Positions 54,450 to 64,000 of a stretch of DNA of 64,000 nt are shown here, piece by piece. The stretch lies in contig NW_027490401.1 in assembly GCF_050948175.1 (NCBI RefSeq), positions 1 through 64,000 on the forward strand. Direction: 5' to 3'. The first letter of the stretch is position 1. Each line of letters begins with the position of its first letter. Under the pieces are notes generated by a model. That model saw nothing but the letters and a program-made list of their open reading frames with translations, had not been told where the DNA came from and made no database searches. The stretch is from Xylocopa sonorina. Taxonomy: Eukaryota; Arthropoda; Insecta; Hymenoptera; Apidae. The position numbers and the translations under genes were made by a program.

Positions 54450-57400
54450 TTGAAACATAGATATGAGATGCGATATCGCGTTTTAAGAATCATAACAACT
54501 CTATTGCTACGATACGTAGACATCTGCAATCGCTATTTCCTTGCAAGGAAGTGTCGCATTTACATTCATTTGAAGTGTAAACGAGGAATACATGACACTT
54601 CGCAAATCATATTATATCTTACCATGAAACATAGAAATGTGATGCGATATCGCGTTTTAAGAAGCATTAGAACTCTATTGCTACGATACGTAGACATCTG
54701 CAAACGCAATTTCCTTGCAAGGAAGTGTCGCATTTACAACCATTTGAAGTGTAGACGAGGAATACATAACACTTCGCAAATCATATTATATCTTACCATG
54801 AAACATAGAAATGAGATGCGATATCGCGTTTTAAGAAGCATTAGAACACTATTGCTAGAATAGGTAGACATTTGAAAACGCTATTTCCTAGCAAGGAAGT
54901 GTCGCATTTACATTCATTTGATGTGTAGACGAGGAATACATAACACTTCGCAAATCATATAATATCCTACCATGAAACGTAGAAATGAGATGCGATATCG
55001 CGTTTTAAGAATCATAAGAAATCTATTGCTACGATACGTAGACATCTGCAAACGCTATTACCTTGCAAGGAAGTGTCGCATTTACATTCATTTGAAGTGT
55101 AAACGAGGAATACATGACACTTCGCAAATCATATTATATCTTACCATGAAACATAGAAATGTGATGCGATATCGCGTTTTAAGAAGCATTAGAACTCTAT
55201 TTCTACGATACCTAGACATCAGCAGACGCTATTTCCTAGCAAGGAAGTGTCGCATTTACATTCATTTGAAGTGTGGACGAGGAATACATGACACTTCGCA
55301 AATCATATTATATCTTACCATGAAACATAGAAATGAGATGCGATATCGCGTTTTAAGAAGCATCAGAAATCCATTGCTACGATACGTAGACATCTGCAAA
55401 CGCTATTTCCTTGCAAGAAAGTGTCGCATTTACTTTCATTTGAATCGTAGACGAGGAATGCATAACACTTCGCAATGAATATTATATCTTATCTTGAAAC
55501 ATAGATATGAGATGCGATATCGCGTTTTAAGAATCATAACAACTCTATTGCTACGATACGTAGACATCTGCAATCGCTATTTCCTTGCAAGGAAGTGTCG
55601 CATTTACATTCATTTGAAGTGTAAACGAGGAATACATGACACTTCGCAAATCATATTATATCTTACCATGAAACATAGAATTGTGATGCGATATCGCGTT
55701 TTAAGAAGCATTAGAACTCTATTGCTACGATACGTAGACATCTGCAAACGCAATTTCCTTGCAAGGAAGTGTCGCATTTACAACCATTTGAAGTGTAGAC
55801 GAGGAATACATAACACTTCGCAAATCATATTATATCTTACCATGAAACATAGAAATGAGATGCGATATCGCGTTTTAAGAAGCATTAGAACACTATTGCT
55901 AGAATAGGTAGACATTTGAAAACGCTATTTCCTAGCAAGGAAGTGTCGCATTTACATTCATTTGATGTGTAGACGAGGAATACATAACACTTCGCAAATC
56001 ATATAATATCCTACCATGAAACGTAGAAATGAGATGCGATATCGCGTTTTAAGAATCATAAGAACTCTATTGCTACGATACGTAGACATCTGCAAACGCT
56101 ATTACCTTGCAAGGAAGTGTCGCATTTACATTCATTTGAAGTGTAAACGAGGAATACATGACACTTCGCAAATCATATTATATCTTACCATGAAACATAG
56201 AAATGTGATGCGATATCGCGTTTTAAGAAGCATTAGAACTCTATTTCTACGATACCTAGACATCAGCAGACGCTATTTCCTAGCAAGGAAGTGTCGCATT
56301 TACTTTCATTTGAATCGTAGACGAGGAATGCATAACACTTCGCAATGAATATTATATCTTATCTTGAAACATAGATATGAGATGCGATATCGCGTTTTAA
56401 GAATCATAACAACTCTATTGCTACGATACGTAGACATCTGCAATCGCTATTTCCTTGCAAGGAAGTGTCGCATTTACATTCATTTGAAGTGTAGACGAGG
56501 AATACATAACACTTCGCAAATCATATTATATCTTACCATGAAACATAGAAATGAGATGCGATATCGCGTTTTAAGAAGCATTAGAACACTATTGCTAGAA
56601 TAGGTAGACATTTGAAAACGCTATTTCCTAGCAAGGAAGTGTCGCATTTACATTCATTTGATGTGTAGACGAGGAATACATAACACTTCGCAAATCATAT
56701 AATATCCTACCATGAAACGTAGAAATGAGATGCGATATCGCGTTTTAAGAATCATAAGAACTCTATTGCTACGATACGTAGACATCTGCAAACGCTATTA
56801 CCTTGCAAGGAAGTGTCGCATTTACATTCATTTGAAGTGTAAACGAGGAATACATGACACTTCGCAAATCATATTATATCTTACCATGAAACATAGAAAT
56901 GTGATGCGATATCGCGTTTTAAGAAGCATTAGAACTCTATTTCTACGATACCTAGACATCAGCAGACGCTATTTCCTAGCAAGGAAGTGTCGCATTTACA
57001 TTCATTTGAAGTGTGGACGAGGAATACATGACACTCCGCAAATCATATTATATCTTACCATGAAACATAGAAATGAGATGCGATATCGCGTTTTAAGAAG
57101 CATCAGAAATCCATTGCTACGATACGTAGACATCTGCAAACGCTATTTCCTTGCAAGAAAGTGTCGCATTTACTTTCATTTGAATCGTAGACGAGGAATG
57201 CATAACACTTCGCAGTGAATATTATATCTTATCTTGAAACATAGATATGAGATGCGATATCGCGTTTTAAGAATCATAACAACTCTATTGCTACGATACG
57301 TAGACATCTGCAATCGCTATTTCCTTGCAAGGAAGTGTCGCATTTACATTCATTTGAAGTGTAAACGAGGAATACATGACACTTCGCAAATCATATTATA

Positions 57401-57700
57401 TCTTACCATGAAACATAGAAATGTGATGCGATATCGCGTTTTAAGAAGCATTAGAACTCTATTGCTACGATACGTAGACATCTGCAAACGCAATTTCCTT
57501 GCAAGGAAGTGTCGCATTTACAACCATTTGAAGTGTAGACGAGGAATACATAACACTTCGCAAATCATATTATATCTTACCATGAAACATAGAAATGAGA
57601 TGCGATATCGCGTTTTAAGAAGCATTAGAACACTATTGCTAGAATAGGTAGACATTTGAAAACGCTATTTCCTAGCAAGGAAGTGTCGCATTTACATTCA
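54450..57700. repeat. 6/5/5-monomer higher-order repeat with internal excisions
   Basis: A monomer beginning TTGAAACATAGATATGAG with AATCATAACAACTC starts at 54450, 55494, 56364 and 57234, spaced 6, 5 and 5 monomers. A second landmark, ATGAAACGTAGAAATG, starts at 54972, 56016 and 56712, spaced 6 and 4. The other markers are ACATTTGAAAACGC, GCTAGAATAGG, CGCTATTACC, CTATTTCTACG with ACATCAGCAGACG, and TTTACAACCATTTG. The unit starting at 56016 is short because one monomer is missing at about 56.29 kb and another at about 56.49 kb, each leaving a chimeric monomer. Confidence 0.85.
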
Positions 57701-59330
57701 TTTGATGTGTAGACGAGGAATACATAACACATCGCAAATCATATTATATCTTACCATGAAACATAGAAATGAGATGCGATATCGCGTTTTAAGAAGCATT
57801 AGAACTCTATTGCTACGATACGTAGACATCTGCAAACGCTACTTCCTTGCAAAGAAGTGTCGCATTTACATTCATTTGAAGTGTAGACGAGGAATACATA
57901 ACTCTTCGCAAATCATATTATATCTTACCATGAAACATAGAAATGAGATCCGATATCGCGTTTTAAGAATCACAGTAACTCTATTGCTACGATACGTAGA
58001 CATCTGCAAACGCTATTTCCTTGCAAGGAAGTGTCGCATTTACATTCATTTGAAGTGTAAACGAGGAATACATGACACTTCGCAAATCATATTATATCTT
58101 ACCATGAAACATAGAAACGAGATGCGATATCGCGTTTTAAGAAGCATTAGAACTCTATTGCTACGATACGTAGACATCTGCAAACGCTATTTCCTTGCAA
58201 GGAAGTGTTGCATTTACATTCATTTGAATCGTAGACGAGGAATGCATAACACTGCGCAATGAATATTATATCTTATCATGAATCATAGATATGAGATGCA
58301 ATATCTCGTTTTAAGAAGCATTTGAACTCTATTGCTTCGATACGTAGACATCTGCAAACGCTATTTCCTTGCAAGGAAGTGTCGCATTTACATTCAGTTG
58401 ATGTGTTGATGAGGAATACATAACAGTTCGCAAATCATATTATATCTTACCATGAAACATAGAAATGAGATGCGATACCGCGTTTTAAGAAGCATTAGAA
58501 CTCTATTGCTACGATACGTAGACATCTGCAAACGCTATTTCCTTGCAAGGAAGTGTCGCATTTACATTCATTTGAAGTGTAAACGAGGAATACATGACAC
58601 TTCGCAAATCATATTATATCTTACCATGAAACATAGAAATGTGATGCGATATCGCGTTTTAAGAAGCATTAGAACTCTATTGCTACGATACGTAGACATC
58701 TGCAAACGCTATTTCCTTGCAAGAAAGTGTCGCATTTACATTCATTTGAAGTGTAGACGAGGAATACATAACACTTCGCAAATCATATTATATCTTACCA
58801 TGAAACATAGAAATGTGATGCGATATCGCGCTTTAAGAAGCATTAGAACTCTATTTCTACGGTACCTAGACATCAGCAGACGCTATTTCCTAGCAAGGAA
58901 GTGTCGCATTTACATTCATTTGAAGTGTGGACGAGGAATACATGACACTTCGCAATTCATATTATATCTTACCATGAAACACAGAAATGAGGTGCGATAT
59001 CGCGTTTTAAGAAGCATCAGAAATCCATTGCTACGATACGTAGACATCTGCAAACGCTATTTCCTTGCAAGGAAGTGTCGCATTTACATTCATTTGAAGT
59101 GTAGACGGGGAATACATAACACTTCGCAAATCATATTATATCTTACCATGAAACATAGAAATGAGATGCGATATCGCGTTTTAAGAATTATAAGAACCCT
59201 ATTGCTACGATACGTAGACATCTGCAAACGCTATTTCTTTGCAAGGAAGTGTCGCATTTACATTCATTTGAATCGTAGACGAGGAATGCATAACACTTCG
59301 CAAATCATATTACATCTTACCATGAAACAT
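57701..59330. repeat. Mixed satellite block
   Basis: Satellite monomers of several classes follow the 54.4-57.7 kb array without a clear local unit. Parts resemble 53.7-54.4 kb, including CTATTTCTACG with ACATCAGCAGACG and the TTCAGTTGATGTGTTGATG marker near 58394. The longest run free of in-frame stops in the window starts here, at 58452-59654. Confidence 0.7.
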
Positions 59331-59340
59331 AGAAATGAGA

Positions 59341-61900
59341 TGCGATATCGAGTTTTAAGAAGCATTAGAACACTATTGCTACGATACCTAGACATCTGCA
59401 GACGCTATTTCCTAGCAAGGAAGTGTCGCGTTTACATTCATTTGAAGTGTAGACGAGGAATACATAACACTTCGCAAATCATATTATATCTTACCATTAA
59501 ACATAGAAATGAGATGCGATATCGCGTTTTAAGAAGCATTAGAACACTGTTGCTACGATACGTAGACATCTGCAATCGCTATTTCCTTGCAACGAAGTGT
59601 CGCATTTACTTTCATTCAAATCGTAGACGAGGAATGCATAACGCTTCGCAATGAATATTGTATCTTATCTTGAAACATAGATATGAGATGCGATATCGCG
59701 TTTTAAGAATCATATGAACTCTATTGCAACGATACGTAGACATCTGCAATCGCTATTTCCTTGCAAGGAAGTGTCGCATTTACTTTCATTTGAATCGTAG
59801 AGGAGGAAAGCATAACACTTCGCAAAGAATATTATATCTTATCATAAAACATAGATATGAGATGCAATATCTCGTTTTAAGAAGCATTTGAAATCTATTG
59901 CTTCGATACGTAGACATCTGCAAACGCTATTTCCTTGCAAGGAAGTGTCGCATTTACATTCATTTGAAGTGTAGACAAGGAATACATGACACTTCGCAAA
60001 TCATATTATATCTTACGATGAAACATAGAAATGAGATGCGATATCGCGTTTTAAGAATCATATGAACTCTATTGCAACGATACGTAGACATCTGCAAACG
60101 CTATTTCCTTGCAAGGAAGTGTCGCATTTACATTCATTTGAAGTGTAGACGAGGAATGCATAACACTCCTCAAATCATATTATATCTTACCATGAAGCAT
60201 AGAAATGAGATGCGATATCGCGTTTTAAGAATCATAAGAACTCTATTGCTACGATACGTAGACATCTGCAAGCGCTATTTCCTTGCAAAGAAGTGTCGAA
60301 TTTACATTCATTTGAAGTGTAGACGAGGAATACATAACACTCCGCAAATCATGTTATATCTTACCACGAAACATAGAAATGAGATGCGATATCGCGTTTT
60401 AAGAAGCATTAGAACACTATTGCAACGATAGGTTGACATTTGCAAACGCTATTTCCTTGCAAGGAAGTGTCGCATTTTCATTCATTTGAATTGTAGACGA
60501 GGAATAAATAACACTTCGCAAATCATATTATATCTTTCCATGAAACATAGAAATGAGATGCGATATCGCGTTTTAAGAGGCATTAGAACTCTACTGCTAC
60601 GATACGTAGACATCTGCAAACGCTATTTCCTAGCGAGGAAGTGTCGCATTCACATTCATTTGAAGTGTAGACGAGGAATACATAACACTCCGCAAATCAT
60701 ATTATATCTTACCACGAAACATAGAAATGAGATGCGATATCGCGTTTTAAGAAGCATTAGAACTCAATTGTTACGATACCTAGACATCTGCAGACGCTAC
60801 TTCCTAGCAAGGAAGTGTCGCGTTTACATTCATTTGAAGTGTAGACGAGGAATACATAACACTTCGCAAATCATATTATATCTTACCATTAAACATAGAA
60901 ATGAGATGCGATATCGCGTTTTAAGAAGCATTAGAACACTGTTGCTACGATACGTAGACATCTGCAATCGCTATTTCCTTGCAACGAAGTGTCGCATTTA
61001 CTTTCATTCAAATCGTAGACGAGGAATGCATAACGCTTCGCAATGAATATTGTATCTTATCTTGAAACATAGATATGAGATGCGATATCGCGTTTTAAGA
61101 ATCATATGATCTCTATTGCAACGATACGTAGACATCTGCAAACGCTATATCCTTGCAAGGAAGTGTCGCATTTACATTCATTTGAAGTGTAGACGAGGAA
61201 TGCATAACACTCCTCAAATCATATTATATCTTACCATGAAGCATAGAAATGAGATGCGATATCGCGTTTTAAGAATCATAAGAACTCTATTGCTACGATA
61301 CGTAGACATCTGCAAGCGCTATTTCCTTGCAAAGAAGTGTCGAATTTACATTCATTTGAAGTGTAGACGAGGAATACATAACACTCCGCAAATCATGTTA
61401 TATCTTACCACGAAACATAGAAATGAGATGCGATATCGCGTTTTAAGAAGCATTAGAACACTATTGCTACGATAGGTTGACATTTGCAAACGCTATTTCC
61501 TTGCAAGGAAGTGTCGCATTTTCATTCATTTGAATTTTAGACGAGGAATAAATAACACTTCGCAAATCATATTATATCTTTCCATGAAACATAGAAATGA
61601 GATGCGATATCGCGTTATAAGAGGCATTAGAACACTACTGCTACGATACGTAGACATCTGCAAACGCTATTTCCTAGCGAGGAAGTGTCGCATTCACATT
61701 CATTTGAAGTGTAGACGAGGAATACATAACACTCCGCAAATCATATTATATCTTACCACGAAACATAGAAATGAGATGCGATATCGCGTTTTAAGAAGCA
61801 TTAGAACTCAATTGTTACGATACCTAGACATCTGCAGACGCTACTTCCTAGCAAGGAAGTGTCGCATTTACATTCAGTTGATGTGTAGACGAGGAATACA
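59341..61900. repeat. 6- and 8-monomer higher-order repeats
   Basis: 59450-59700 is repeated 1392 bp to the right (8 monomers), with CATTAAACATAG, CACTGTTGC, TTTACTTTCATTCAAATCG, ATAACGCTTCGC and ATATTGTATC. 60072-60850 is repeated 1044 bp to the right (6 monomers), with CACTCCTCAAATC, ATGAAGCATAG, CTGCAAGCGC, GTCGAATTTAC, CCACGAAACATAG, AGGTTGACATTTGC, TTTTCATTC, AATAAATAAC and ATCTTTCCATG. Small differences such as GAATTGTAG/GAATTTTAG (60487/61531) separate the copies. Confidence 0.85.
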
Positions 61901-63060
61901 TAACACTTCGCAAATCATATTATATCTTACCATGAAACATAGAAATGAGATGCGATATCGCGTTTTAAGAAGCATTAGAACTCTATTGCTACGATACGTT
62001 GACATCTGCAAACGCTATTTCCTTCCAAGAAAGTGTCGCATTTACATTCATTTGAAGTGTAGACGACGGATATATAACACTTCGCAAATCATATTATACC
62101 TTACCATGAAACATAGAAATGAGATGCGATATCGCGTTTTAAGGATCATAAGAACTCTATTGCTACGATACGTAGACATCTGCAAACGCTAATTCCTTGC
62201 AAGGAAGTGTCGCATTTACATTCATTTGATGTGAAGACGAGGAATACATAACACTTCGCAAATCATATTATATCTTACCATGAAACATAGAAATGAGATG
62301 CGATATCGTGTTTTAAGAATCATAAGTACTCTATTGCTACGATACGTAGACATCTGCAATCGCTATTTCCTTGCAAGGAAGTGTCGCATTTACTTTCATT
62401 TGAATCATAGACGAGGAATGCATAACACTTCGCAATGAGTATTATATCTTATCATGAAACATAGATATGAGATGCAATATCTCGTTTTAAGAAGCATTTG
62501 AAACCTATTGCTTCGATACGTAGACATCTGCAAACGCTATTTTCTTGCAAGCAAGTGTCGCATTTACATTCATTTGAAGTGTAGACGAGGAATACATAAC
62601 ACTTCGCAAATCATATTATATCTTACCATGAAATATAGAAATGAGATCCGATATCGCGTTTTAAGAATCATAAGAACTCTTTTGCGACGATACGTAGACA
62701 TCTGCAAACGATATTTCCTTGCAGGGAAGTGTCGCATTTACATTCATTTGAGGTGTAAACGAGGAATACATGACACTTCGCAAATCATATTATATCTTAC
62801 CATGAAACATAGAAATGAGATGCGATATCGCGTTTTAAGATGCAGCAGAAATCCATTGCTACGATACGTAGACATCAGCAAACGCTATTTCCTTGCAAGA
62901 AAGTGTCGCATTTACATTCATTTGAAGTGTAGACGACGGATATATAACACCTCGCAAATCATATTATACCTTACCATGAAACATACAAATGAGATGCGAT
63001 ATCGCGTTTTAAGTATCATAAGAACTCTATTGCTACGATACGTAGACATCTGCAAACGCT
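61901..63060. repeat. Satellite block with 'GACGACGGATATATAAC' marker
   Basis: Monomers with GACGACGGATATATAAC, ATACCTTACC and CGCTAATTCC occur at about 62070-62200 and 62930-63070, 5 monomers (870 bp) apart. The intervening copies are comparatively divergent (ATGAAATATAG, GAGATCCGATATCG, TTTGCGACGATACG, GAGGTGTAAACG). Confidence 0.7.
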
Positions 63061-63061
63061 A

Positions 63062-63700
63062 ATTCCTTGCAAGGAAGTGTCGCATTTACATTCGTTTGAT
63101 GTGTAGACGAGGAATACATAACACTTCGCAAATCATATTATATCTTACCATGAAACATAGAAATGAGATGCGATATCGCGTTTTAAGAAGCATTAGAACT
63201 CTACTGCTACGATACCTAGACATCTGCAGACGCTACTTCCTAGCAAGGAAGTGTCGCACTTACATTCATTTGACGTGTAGACGAGGAATACATGACACTT
63301 CGCAAATCATATAATATCTTACCATGAAACGTAGAAATGAGATGCGATATCGCGTTTTAAGAATCATATGAACTCTATTGCTACGATACGTAGACATCTG
63401 CAAACGCTAATTCCTTGCAAGGAAGTGTTGCATTTACATTCGTTTGATGTGTAGACGAGGAATACATAACACTTCGCAAATCATATTATATCTTACCATG
63501 AAACATAGAAATGAGGTGCGATATCGCGTTTTAAGAAGCATTAGAACTCTACTGCTACGATACCTAGACATCTGCAGACGCTACTTCCTAGCAAGGAAGT
63601 GTCGCACTTACATTCATTTGACGTGTAGACGAGGAATACATGACACTTCGCAAATCATATAATATCTTACCATGAAACGTAGAAATGAGATGCGATATCG
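63062..63700. repeat. 2-monomer (348-bp) repeat
   Basis: Two adjacent dimers share CGCTAATTCC, TTACATTCGTTTGATG, CCTAGACATCTGCAGACGCTAC, TCGCACTTACATTC, TTTGACGTGTAG, CATATAATATC and ATGAAACGTAG at 348-bp spacing. They differ at a few bases, for example AGTGTCGC/AGTGTTGC and ATGAGATGCG/ATGAGGTGCG. Confidence 0.8.
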
Positions 63701-63845
63701 CGTTTTAAGAATCATAAGAACCCTAATGCTACGATACGTAGACATCTGCAAACGCTATTTCCTTCTAAGGAAGTGTCGCATTTACATTCATTTGAAGTGT
63801 AGACGAGGAATACATGACACTTCGCAAATCATATTATATCTTACC

Positions 63846-64000
63846 ATGAAACATAAAAATGAGATGCGATATCGCGTTTTAAGAAGCATTAGAACTCTAT
63901 TGCTACGATACGTAGACATCTGCAATCGCTATTTCCTTGCAAAGAAGTGTCGCATTTACATTCATTTGAAGTGTAGACGAGGAATATATAACACTTCGCA
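63846..64000. repeat. Partial satellite monomer at right edge
   Basis: The window ends 155 bp into a monomer, after CACTTCGCA. The array therefore continues to the right of the window. Confidence 0.95.

Larger units (their letters stand above)
1..64000. repeat. 174-bp satellite array filling the window
   Basis: A single tandem satellite covers every base. The landmark ATGAAACAT (or a one-base variant) recurs at 153, 327, 501, 675 and so on to 63846, always 174 bp apart except at eleven small indels. Between 153 and 63845 there are 63,693 bp; subtracting the net +9 bp of indels leaves 63,684, which is exactly 366 x 174. All units have the same orientation. The consensus is about 36% GC with nine CpG sites. 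It contains one EcoRV site (GATATC) and one SnaBI site (TACGTA). Monomers differ mainly by substitutions, many of them linked into recurrent variant classes. No unique sequence, transposon or inversion of units interrupts the array. Such an array is typical of eukaryotic centromeric or pericentromeric heterochromatin; its actual chromosomal position cannot be seen here. I do not recognise the family. Confidence 0.98.
43300..64000. repeat. Right domain with PstI-type and 'TTTACTTTC' monomers
   Basis: From about 43.3 kb the variant repertoire changes. Monomers with CCTAGACATCTGCAGACGC carry a PstI site (CTGCAG) and recur to the right edge (43370, 47370, 53470, 59390, 63220). A sub-type with CCTAGGCATCTGCAG also has an AvrII site (46150, 47891, 48413, 50690). 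A second type with GCAATCGC and TTTACTTTCATTT appears from about 44.4 kb; its only earlier relatives I noticed are at 37.85 and 39.94 kb. Higher-order units are shorter here (2 to 8 monomers), and between 45.4 and 51.0 kb small indels are frequent. Confidence 0.8.

Noticed and set aside
1..64000. Dozens of long forward open reading frames (up to 400 codons, at 58452-59654) with a 58-residue repeat, resembling a giant repeat-protein family
   Set aside because: The frame follows from a 174-bp stop-free consensus. Common variants insert TAG or TGA in the same frame (CGATAGGTAG, CGCAATGA, TTTGAA, AGTGACGC, CACATAGCA), most indels shift it, most runs begin at arbitrary internal ATG or TTG codons, and I see no signal for gene starts or ends. 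Treated as satellite.
1..64000. CRISPR array or other prokaryotic repeat-spacer system
   Set aside because: There are no spacers: the entire 174-bp period is conserved, with no alternation of constant and variable segments and no cas-like gene.
1..64000. CENP-B box (TTCGNNNNANNCGGG)
   Set aside because: TTCG occurs in CTTCGCAAATC and GCTTCGATACG, but the following bases do not fit on either strand, and CGGG occurs only in rare variants (about 45590 and 46627) without the upstream half.
1..64000. 174-bp unit as two diverged 87-bp halves
   Set aside because: The halves share only short words such as GTAGAC and TCGCA; no convincing alignment by eye. The two GAAGTGT words 24 bp apart are also too short to imply an ancestral short repeat.
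1..64000. Telomeric repeats, transposon insertions, tRNA or rRNA genes inside the array
   Set aside because: No telomere-type short tandem repeat, no terminal inverted repeats or target duplications, and no break in the 174-bp phase large enough to hold an insertion; the largest length change is +12 bp.
1..64000. TATA-like promoter in the tail CATATTATATCTTACC
   Set aside because: This AT-rich motif is present in every monomer and nothing else indicates transcription start; satellite transcription would need RNA data.
1..64000. Assignment to the honeybee 176-bp AluI satellite or another known satellite of similar length
   Set aside because: Length similarity alone is weak. The consensus monomer has no AluI site (AGCT), and I cannot compare sequences without a database, so no species or family name is given.

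Overview
The whole 64 kb window is one uninterrupted array of satellite DNA. Its unit is a 174-bp monomer repeated head to tail in a single orientation. Taking the recurring ATGAAACAT as the monomer start, I count 366 complete monomers between 153 and 63845, plus a partial unit at each edge. The tally closes exactly once eleven small length changes (net +9 bp) are included. I see no host gene, RNA gene, transposon, CRISPR array or unique sequence. The array runs off both ends, so its full length is unknown.

The window suggests a eukaryotic nuclear genome. A nucleosome-sized monomer, tens of kilobases of uninterrupted tandem copies and multimeric higher-order repeats (HORs) are typical of centromeric or pericentromeric heterochromatin, or of large heterochromatic or subtelomeric blocks. 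I do not recognise the family and will not name a species. The consensus is about 36% GC, yet it carries nine CpGs per monomer (observed/expected about 1.6 by hand count), so the array does not look eroded by CpG methylation.

Layout. 1-8.1 kb is a mixed block with three private frame-changing deletions and several monomer variants. 8.15-12.3 kb has an 8-monomer (1392 bp) HOR. 13.7-22.5 kb has nested 26-, 16- and 9-monomer duplications. 25.2-37.5 kb holds a 5.1-kb block copied 41 monomers (7134 bp) away, with a 15-monomer HOR inside it. 36.2-41.7 kb is a very recent 12-monomer (2088 bp) HOR in about 2.6 copies. 40.3-43.0 kb repeats 29.0-31.7 kb. From about 43.3 kb to the end the variant repertoire changes (PstI-bearing and 'TTTACTTTC' monomers) and the HORs are shorter (2 to 8 monomers). 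Most small indels lie at 45.4-51.0 kb, including one hairpin-forming template-switch event at 49.58 kb.

Because 174 is 3 x 58 and the consensus is stop-free in one forward frame, the array produces long open frames (up to 400 codons). These are best explained as a by-product of the repeat. Common monomer variants carry stops in that frame, and most indels shift it. The interest of the window lies in its repeat evolution: HOR amplification, crossover junctions, private indels and built-in short palindromes. There is no encoded system that I can support.
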